8,733 nucleotides of DNA from Nitrospira sp. (GTDB lineage: Bacteria; Nitrospirota; Nitrospiria; Nitrospirales; Nitrospiraceae), in contig JACOEF010000571.1 in the NCBI GenBank assembly GCA_024998705.1, positions 1 to 8,733 of the forward strand. Direction: 5' to 3'. Under the pieces are notes generated by a model. That model was not told the DNA's origin, made no database searches, and saw only the letters and a list, made by a program, of their open reading frames with translations. Each line of letters begins with the position of its first letter. Position 1 is the first letter of the stretch. Made by a program: the position numbers and the translations under genes. Positions 1 to 6,700 of the stretch are shown in pieces.

Positions 1-1
1 C

Positions 2-277
2 CTGCGCGAGGATGAACAGTTGGCACAACCGGCGTTTGTGCCCTTACAGGGCGGCCTCACGGTGGCGGCCGAGGATCTGGCGGTGGACGACGAAGCCGGT
101 CTCGCGGCGCCGATTGCCTATGAGACGTTGTTGCTGGATCCGACGCGGCCGCCGGAGCGACCGAAACCGGGGTATGTGCTCTCAGCGGCGGTGTTGGCCC
201 GCGTCGCGCCCTTCGGCGCCGCCGGTCAGGCCCCGGCGCGGAAACGGCGGCGAGGGAACACAGTCGTCACGACGTAA
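2..277 (+). CDS. C-terminal end of an unrecognised protein (5' partial)
   Basis: The reading frame is open from base 2 and ends at TAA 275-277, giving 91 codons; the true start lies upstream of the window. The visible part is acidic and Ala/Leu/Pro-rich for about 60 residues (including LAVDDEAGLAAPIAYETLLL), then has a proline-rich stretch (LDPTRPPERPKPGYVL), a short helix-like segment (SAAVLARVAPFGAAG) and a basic tail (ARKRRRGNTVVTT). Third codon positions are strongly G/C, which supports this frame over the overlapping one that begins at base 12. I do not recognise the family and see no catalytic motif or membrane segment. The stop is 20 bases before the next start, so it is probably co-transcribed with the genes that follow. 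The basic tail could be a contact surface, but that is inference. Confidence 0.75.
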   Translation: MREDEQLAQPAFVPLQGGLTVAAEDLAVDDEAGLAAPIAYETLLLDPTRPPERPKPGYVLSAAVLARVAPFGAAGQAPARKRRRGNTVVTT

Positions 278-284
278 TTCAAAT

Positions 285-290
285 GGGATG
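285..290 (+). promoter_or_regulatory. weak ribosome binding site for the 869-residue protein
   Basis: GGGATG lies 7 bases before ATG 298. It is a poor Shine-Dalgarno match. The upstream in-frame ATG at 283 runs into TGA after one sense codon, so 298 is the only plausible start. The weak site and the 20-base gap fit translation coupled to the upstream gene. Confidence 0.4.
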
Positions 291-297
291 ACACACC

Positions 298-2907
298 ATG
301 CCTGAAGAAACCGCAGCCATCTATCGATTTTACTCCTGGCTCAGACAAGGACTCCTCGCCGGTCTCTCCGGCCCCGGCGCGTCCAGCCAGCCCACGGCGG
401 GGCGCCTCTCCCTACCCGTCCGTCTCAGGGTGAACGACCGCGCGCCCATCGACGTCAACGTGCAACTCTATGGCCCCGGCGACATCACCGGCCTGGACGC
501 GCGCGAGATCATTCGCACCGAACCCCACGCGCACATGACCGACTTCGAGCCGAATTATTTTCCGGCTATCGAATTCGACCGCCCCGACTTCCCCTGGCTC
601 TTCACCCCGGCAGCGGCGGACAGCGCACGACGCTTGCGCCCGTGGGTCTGCCTGATCGTTATTCCCAGAGAACGGGCCACGCTGAAGACCAACCCGCAGC
701 GGCCCTTGCCGGCGATCACCTGCGCGCTGGAAGACTTGCCCGACCTCGACCAGTCATGGGCCTGGGCCCATGCCCAGATCGTGGCCGACCAACGTTCGAC
801 GCCCGATCCCACGCCTCGCGCCACGCTGCAGCAGATACTCAACGACCACCCCGATCGCACACTCTCGCGGCTGCTGGCCCCGCGCCGACTCGATCCCAAT
901 ACCGCTTACTACGCCTGCCTTGTGCCCACCTACGACGTGGGGAGGAAAGCCGGTCTGGGCGAGCCGATCAAACCGGAAGAGGAGCAAGCCTTAAAACCAG
1001 CTTGGGCGAAAACCGACTCGTCCGGGCCGATCACATTGCCGGTTTTTTTCCAGTGGGAATTTCGGACCGGCCTCGCGGGAGACTTCGAATCACTCGCACG
1101 CCGCCTGAAAGCCCAACTCCTGCCGTCCACCGTGGGCTTGCGGCCAGTGGACATCCGAACTCCTGGATGGGGCATGCCGACGTTGCCGCAAGGCGCACCG
1201 GGCAGCCTGTTGGATCTGAGTGGAGCCCTTCTCACTCCCGAGACCCAACCGCGCGATTGGCCCGATCAACCGCGCAAGGCGTTCCAATCGGCTCTGGGCG
1301 CCATCCTCAACGCACCGGCAGCCATGACCGGCACGAGTGGATCTCCAGCGCTCCTCGGCCCGCCTCTCTACGGGCAATGGTACGTAGATCGGGACAACCT
1401 GCCGTCCGCCGACCAACCACCGAACTGGTTCCGCGATCTGAATCTGGATCCACGTCACCGCATCGCCGCCGGCATCGGTACGATGGTGATCCGCAATGAG
1501 CAGGAACCGTTGATGGCCTCCGCCTGGGACCAACTTGAACAACAACGGCGGGATCGGCAGCGGCTCAAGCGCGCGCAGTTGGCAGAGGCCGTCGGCGACA
1601 GTCTCTCGAAGAAACACTTCGCCGCGCTCGACCCGGCCGGACTGCTGCAACTCACGGGACCGGCGCTCCAAGGGCTGAAAGGCATCGCCACATCCCCCAC
1701 GACGACGCCGACTGCCACCAACAACCTACTGTCCGGCCATCCGGCCGTGACCGGCGCCTTTCGCCGCCTGACCCGCGCCAATGGTCCGATCGCGTCTCAT
1801 GCCGCCACATTCGACGCCCTTCGGCTCCCAATCACGTCGCCCGCTTCGACGGCCGGCAAGGCGTTTCGCCCGCTCATGGAATTCGCCGTCGCCACCAAAC
1901 AGCGACAGGTGCCGGCGGTGCGCGAATGGTCGGAGTTGGAAGTCGAAGTACTGCGCCGCCTGGCCACGAAGGAAGCAGTGTTGGCGGCGGTGAAAAAAAC
2001 GATGCCCACCGTCGAGAATACGGAGCTGACGACCTTCGCGCCGAGTTTCCCGCAGCCGATGTATGAACCATTGCGCGACTACGCACCGGATCTGTTATTG
2101 CCCGGCATGGACCAGGTGCCGTCAAACACCATTGCGCTCTTAAAGACCAATCCGGCATTGATCGAAGCCTACCTGGTCGGGCTCAACCACGAGATGAGCC
2201 GCGAGTTGCTCTGGCGAGGATTTCCGACCGATCAACGCGGCACCTACTTCCGGCAATTCTGGGATGCCGGCGGCGATGAGCTGCCCGCCACCGACGCGCA
2301 GCGCGAATCTCGCTTCGACATCACGCGGATCACCTCCTGGGCAGCAGAGAGCCAGCTCGGATCCCACAGTGCGCGCGGCTCGGCGGTGGGCCAGATGGTG
2401 CTGCTCATTCGCGGCGACCTCCTGCTGCGTTATCCCAGAGCCATGGTCTATGCCCTCGAAAGTGTCTGGTCGGCAGATGGCACCAGGCGTGAGCTAGGCA
2501 CGACGGAGCGTTATCCGATTTTCCGCGCCACGCAGGCACCCGACATCACCATGCTCGGCTTTCCTCTCACCGAGGATCAGGTGCGTGGAGCGGACAACAA
2601 GGCCGGAGGACACCCGGGCTGGTTCTTCGTGCTGCAGGAGCAGCCGACGGAACCGCGATTCGGCCTGGACATCGCCACGACCTATGGCGGCACGCCCGCC
2701 CATTGGCGCGACCGGACGTGGGGACACCTGGCGCAGGACGAAGCTGCGCTCAAACAGATCGTGTATGTGCCGATCGACGGCCTGTTAAAAAATGCCGTGG
2801 TCGATCAGATTCCCTGGGGAAAGAATTCGGCCCATATGGCGACTATCACCAGACAACCGCCGTTCCGCGTGGCGGTCCATGCCAGAACCTGGCTGCACGC
2901 CGGGTAG
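298..2907 (+). CDS. Large uncharacterised soluble protein, 869 residues
   Basis: Function unknown. There is no signal peptide, membrane helix or known catalytic motif, so it is probably a soluble, multi-domain protein, possibly structural. Landmarks: a beta-like N-terminal stretch with VNVQLYGPGDITGLD (53-67); an aromatic acidic region EPNYFPAIEFDRPDFPWLF (84-102); a hydrophobic strand PWVCLIVIP (115-123); LLAPRRLDPN (192-201) running into YYACLVPTYDVGRKAGLG (204-221); PVFFQWEFR (248-256); a charged helix after MASAWDQLEQQRRDRQRLK (406-424); GLNHEMSRELLW (628-639) followed by TYFRQFWD (649-656); and near the C-terminus WGKNSAHMATI (840-850), then PPFRVAVHARTWL. The spacing of glycine, proline, tryptophan and charged residues in these motifs looks conserved, and I recall similar ones in unannotated bacterial proteins, but I cannot name a family. 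The gene ends in tandem stops, TAG TAG (2905-2910), 23 bases before the coiled-coil gene. The unbroken 870-codon frame with consistent G/C-rich third positions makes the gene call secure. Confidence 0.93.
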   Translation: MPEETAAIYRFYSWLRQGLLAGLSGPGASSQPTAGRLSLPVRLRVNDRAPIDVNVQLYGPGDITGLDAREIIRTEPHAHMTDFEPNYFPAIEFDRPDFPWLFTPAAADSARRLRPWVCLIVIPRERATLKTNPQRPLPAITCALEDLPDLDQSWAWAHAQIVADQRSTPDPTPRATLQQILNDHPDRTLSRLLAPRRLDPNTAYYACLVPTYDVGRKAGLGEPIKPEEEQALKPAWAKTDSSGPITLPVFFQWEFRTGLAGDFESLARRLKAQLLPSTVGLRPVDIRTPGWGMPTLPQGAPGSLLDLSGALLTPETQPRDWPDQPRKAFQSALGAILNAPAAMTGTSGSPALLGPPLYGQWYVDRDNLPSADQPPNWFRDLNLDPRHRIAAGIGTMVIRNEQEPLMASAWDQLEQQRRDRQRLKRAQLAEAVGDSLSKKHFAALDPAGLLQLTGPALQGLKGIATSPTTTPTATNNLLSGHPAVTGAFRRLTRANGPIASHAATFDALRLPITSPASTAGKAFRPLMEFAVATKQRQVPAVREWSELEVEVLRRLATKEAVLAAVKKTMPTVENTELTTFAPSFPQPMYEPLRDYAPDLLLPGMDQVPSNTIALLKTNPALIEAYLVGLNHEMSRELLWRGFPTDQRGTYFRQFWDAGGDELPATDAQRESRFDITRITSWAAESQLGSHSARGSAVGQMVLLIRGDLLLRYPRAMVYALESVWSADGTRRELGTTERYPIFRATQAPDITMLGFPLTEDQVRGADNKAGGHPGWFFVLQEQPTEPRFGLDIATTYGGTPAHWRDRTWGHLAQDEAALKQIVYVPIDGLLKNAVVDQIPWGKNSAHMATITRQPPFRVAVHARTWLHAG

Positions 2908-2914
2908 TAGCGGC

Positions 2915-2922
2915 GGAAAGAG
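2915..2922 (+). promoter_or_regulatory. ribosome binding site of the coiled-coil gene
   Basis: GGAAAGAG lies 8 bases before ATG 2931. The reading frame is open further upstream, back to about 2703, but that part overlaps the preceding gene. This purine-rich site is the main reason to place the start at 2931. Confidence 0.6.
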
Positions 2923-2930
2923 ACGAGATC

Positions 2931-3740
2931 ATGCCCTACTTAGAACAAGAGACCTCGCGACTCCAGACGGCCCTGCAGGCCTTGGCCGCGCAACAGACGA
3001 CGTTGACGACCCAACTCACCACCCAGCAGCAAGCTGTGGCCGCTGCGCAGGCTCAGCGCGCCAACGCACAGAACGGCGTGGCCCAGGCCCAGGCACGCAT
3101 TCCGCCGCTGCAGGCGGCCGCCGCCGCGGCTGACGCACAGGTCGCAGAGGCGCAACAGAACCTGCTCGATGCGTCCGAACCACCCGCCGGCATTCCCCCG
3201 TTGGCCTGGAGAGCGCGTCTGACCGCGTTGCGAAAAAAACTTACCCAAGCCCAGACCGCAGCGACCGCAGCCCATGCCAAGGTGACCGAAGCGCAGCAGG
3301 GGGTGACACAAGCGCAGGCGCAGGTACGGGCTGCAGATGTCCAGGTTGCAGCGGCATCTGCCGCGGTGCAAGCTGCCCAGGCCGCGATCGCCGCCCTCCA
3401 ACCACGCCGGCAGGAACTCCAGGCGAAGCTCGCCGAGATCGAGCGCATGAATGCAGAGATCACGCGCGACCCGCTGGCGAGGGAGGCCCTGCAACAGGTG
3501 GCGGCAGACCTGTCGGCCCGCACAGCGACGTTGGAAGATTCCCTTCTGACGACGCGGTTTGAGCTGGAGGATGCCGAGACCCTACTCGCCGGCTTGCTCA
3601 CCAGGCGCAACGAACTGACGACGCTTCTCGCCAGCCTGGCGACGCAAATTCCGGCGGCGGAGGCGCAGGTGGCAGCGGCCCAACAAGCGCTGGCGACGGC
3701 CGAAGCCGAGGTCAGCACGCATTTGCAGGATGGGCCGTAG
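2931..3740 (+). CDS. Ala/Gln-rich coiled-coil protein, 269 residues
   Basis: The protein is almost entirely predicted long helix. Residues 1-80 and about 98-157 are built from repeated Ala, Gln, Thr and Val blocks (such as QAQARIPPLQAAAAAADAQ and VTQAQAQVRAADVQVAAA) with small hydrophobic residues at heptad-like spacing. A proline-rich hinge, SEPPAGIPPLAW (82-93), separates the first two coils. A proline at 158 marks another break before a more charged coil (about 159-240), and a last Ala/Gln coil follows PAAEAQ (241-246). I see no cysteine, signal peptide or membrane segment. This resembles a hairpin or three-stranded helical bundle, a rod or a scaffold rather than an enzyme. Composition alone could also fit a tape-measure-like, tethering or chaperone role. 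It shares its style of coil with two segments of the giant protein encoded next, so a physical partnership is a reasonable inference. It ends at TAG 3738-3740. Confidence 0.88.
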   Translation: MPYLEQETSRLQTALQALAAQQTTLTTQLTTQQQAVAAAQAQRANAQNGVAQAQARIPPLQAAAAAADAQVAEAQQNLLDASEPPAGIPPLAWRARLTALRKKLTQAQTAATAAHAKVTEAQQGVTQAQAQVRAADVQVAAASAAVQAAQAAIAALQPRRQELQAKLAEIERMNAEITRDPLAREALQQVAADLSARTATLEDSLLTTRFELEDAETLLAGLLTRRNELTTLLASLATQIPAAEAQVAAAQQALATAEAEVSTHLQDGP

Positions 3741-3750
3741 CTTTCGATTA

Positions 3751-3759
3751 AGGAAAGGA
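3751..3759 (+). promoter_or_regulatory. strong ribosome binding site fixing a GTG start
   Basis: AGGAAAGGA lies 8 bases before GTG 3768. It is the best Shine-Dalgarno match in the window. GTG 3768 is the first usable start codon after the in-frame TAG at 3738, so it is the most likely start of the giant gene. Confidence 0.8.
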
Positions 3760-3767
3760 TCAGCCAC

Positions 3768-6700
3768 GTGAGACCGATCTCTGAAGGACCAGATATTCCC
3801 GAACGGGTGCCCCCAGCATTACTTCGGGCATGGGCGACCAAACTCCGCCAATTGCAGGTGGCGCACGACCGGGCCGTGGCAAGGGCTCAGGCTGCGCAAC
3901 GGCGGGCCGCCCTGCTCGTTAGGCAACGGGCGCTCCACCAGGCCGAGCTGGCTCGGGTCAATGCCCAAATCACGGCGACCCAGGAAACGGTGACTCGCAA
4001 ACGAGCCGAAGTCGCGGCCCTGTCCGCGCAAGTCGATGAGCACCGAACCGCGCGCGATGCCGCAACGGCCCGACTGCTTGGCACGGATCGCCTCAGCGGC
4101 ACGGTCGCCACGACCCACCCGTTGCTGCTGTTTCCCGTCCGTGTGGAAACCAGGTTTTCCTCGAGACGGACAGGACCAGGCACCGACCTTCTGCTTCGCG
4201 TCTATCCCGACGACATTCATCTCGACAGCCACGAACCGGCGCTCACGGAAGAAGAAGAGCGCCGCGGCAAGGAGTTTTGGGCCCATGTCGCCGCCGCGCC
4301 CGCAGGCACGGACCGGCAGGAGCACATCAGGCAAGGCTGGCAACGACTCACCGAACAGTTCGGCACCACCCGCGCCGCCTGGATCGCCCATGTGCTCGAT
4401 CCCGCCCAAGGCCGAACGGTCTCGCGTCGCAACGACAGCTGGACGCGCGCACCCCACACGCAGGTCCTCCCGGATCGCTGGGTCGCCGTCGGCTATCGTG
4501 GCGATGCGGCGCGCGTCACGGCCTGGGGCAAGTCAATCCCAGAGACCGTGGCGGTCGGGCCTGACCCCGGCAGCGCGGGCCCGCTCGGCAGCAATGGATT
4601 GCCGCCCGTCGATGAGGGCATGAAGTGGATCACGGATTTCGACACCGCTGAATCCATCGGCATGGGAATACGTATCCCCATCACAGAGGAAGACGCCAAG
4701 GCGGGATTCGATCGGATCGGGGTGCTGGGCCTCAAGGCGTCATGGGACGCACCGACCACGGCCGACCGACTGGTCCGATTGTTCGACGCCCACCATTACA
4801 CCAGCAGCCTCGCGCTCGTGGAGCAACAGATCCCGACGAACAACACGGCGGAAGCCTCCGCCGGGTATCGCTCGACCGGGCGTGATGCCGCCGACAGCAT
4901 GGGCGTCGAACTGGGTTCCTCGCTCATCCATTCTGGCTCCGACGGCGAGCTCCTGACGCAGACCCTGGGTCTCTCGGCGGCCCTCTTCGCGCATGTCCGC
5001 GGCGCCGACGGAATGGAACAGCGCCGGTCCTCGCTGATGCAGGCGGCCCTGCTCGCGCTGTGCGACAGTCCGCTCCTGCGACAACTACTCGGCACAGCCG
5101 GAGCGGACGTGCTGCGCGACCACTTCACGAAGTACGTCCGTGCTCGCGGGCCATTGCCGGTCCTGCGCATCGACAGCCAACCCTACGGCCTGCTGCCGGT
5201 TGCGGCACTCGACCGCTGGATCTCGACGACCGATCAGGATCAGGACAAGCCTCTGGCCGCCTGGTGGCGTGCGCAACGAGTGACACGCCGCCGCCAGGCG
5301 GCACAGGCCCTCCAGACCACAGTGGAATCCAACCCCGTCGTGCTCTTAGCGCAGGAAGCGAATGCCTTCCACTACACTTTGCGCGAATTTCCCGAAGTGT
5401 CCATCCAACAACCACCCGTGCCGCAACGGCTGCTCTCCCCGGCCTTGCGGACGCTACTGCTGACTCGCGCCCTCTCATCGCCGCACGATCCGGCCTGGGA
5501 CGAATTGGCCACCCTGCCGGAACCGGTTCGGCAGCAACTGCTCGCGGAGGTGATGGATCTGCTCACCTATCGCCTCGATGCCTGGGGCACCTCCCTCGCC
5601 ACCAGGCGGCTTACCGTGATGCGGCAGGCGGCGCCCACCGGCCTCAGGCTCGGCGCCTATGGCTGGGTGGAACAAGTCCGGCGCGCGGCCCCGCTCTCCC
5701 GCTCGGCACAGAACAAGGGCTTCGTCCACGCCCCTTCACTGGGGCATGCGGCGGCAGCCGCCGTGCTGCGAAGCGGCTACCTTTCGCAGGAGTCGCATCG
5801 CGCATCCGGCGCTTCACCCTTTGCCGTCGACCTATCGTCTGAACGGGTCCATCGCGCCAAGTGGCTGCTCGACGGCGTACGCCAAGGTCAATCCCTGACC
5901 GCCCTGCTCGGCTATCGATTCGAACGCCATCTCCACGATCGCGGCCTAGACCGCTACATCCAACGATTCCGCGCCCTCACCAGCTTCACCGCCACCGACC
6001 GCTTCGCCGATATTCGCGACACCCTCACTCGGGCTGAACGAGTAGCGAAAGAGGTGACGTTGTTGACGGCACAACGTGACCAGGCCCTGCGCCGGGCGGA
6101 AGACGCCCGCGGCTTGAAGGCCGAGCGAGAGCGCCGTGCGGACACCTATCGCGCCGAACTGGGGACGATCGCCACGCTCGCGCAACAGGCGCAAGCCGCG
6201 CAGGCACAGGTGGCGCAGGCGGCCCAGGTGCTGGCGCAACAACAGGCCGCGAAACCGCAGGGCAAGGTGACCCAACCAACCGTGCGGCGTTATGCCGTCC
6301 AATTATTGGAAGCGCGGGACCTGGATGAGTGGGACAACCGCGTGGAACAGCTGACCCAGGTCCATGCCACCGCCGTGGCCCAGGCCGCCGCCGCACAGCA
6401 GATCGTCAGCGCGCGCGATAGCTCACGCCTGCTGGCGGAACGGGCCCAGACCAAGTTGCTCAACGCTGCCGATCCGGATTCCATTCCCGCCGCGCAACAG
6501 ATGGCCACACGACAAGAGACCCTCGCCGCAGAATTCGACCGCCAAGCGCTCGCGAAAGAAGGGGGGCAACGCGGTAAGACCCTGGCCGACCTTGTCGCCG
6601 CGAGAGCCGCACTCACAACTCGCCTCGCCGCGCAATGGAATGAAGCACTGAAGTCGCTGCCGGCTGCCGCCGTCGTCGACGGGCTGGCCCTGCACCGGCG

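Noticed and set aside
12..305. 97-codon + strand frame starting at ATG 12
   Set aside because: It overlaps the frame ending at 277 and runs into the next gene. Its translation is Arg/Trp-rich, as expected for an out-of-frame reading of G+C-rich DNA.
755..772. Perfect inverted repeat, CATGGGCC-TG-GGCCCATG
   Set aside because: It lies inside the 869-residue gene and is explained by the codons for Trp-Ala-Trp-Ala-His. There is no U-run or gene end, so it is neither a terminator nor a clear operator.
2905..2910. Tandem TAG TAG stop codons as a sign of recoding
   Set aside because: Double stops are common and reduce readthrough; nothing nearby suggests a recoding signal.
3233..3240. AAAAAAAC, a possible slippery site for -1 frameshifting (a similar one at 1993-2000)
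   Set aside because: The codon phase is AAA AAA CTT (and AAA AAA ACG at the other site), not the required AAA AAC. Each gene continues in its own frame, so no frameshift is needed.
3053..3841. 262-codon minus-strand frame across the coil gene
   Set aside because: Antisense of Ala/Gln codons gives Ala/Cys/Ser/Trp-rich low-complexity sequence. It also spans the stop, ribosome binding site and start of the + strand genes.
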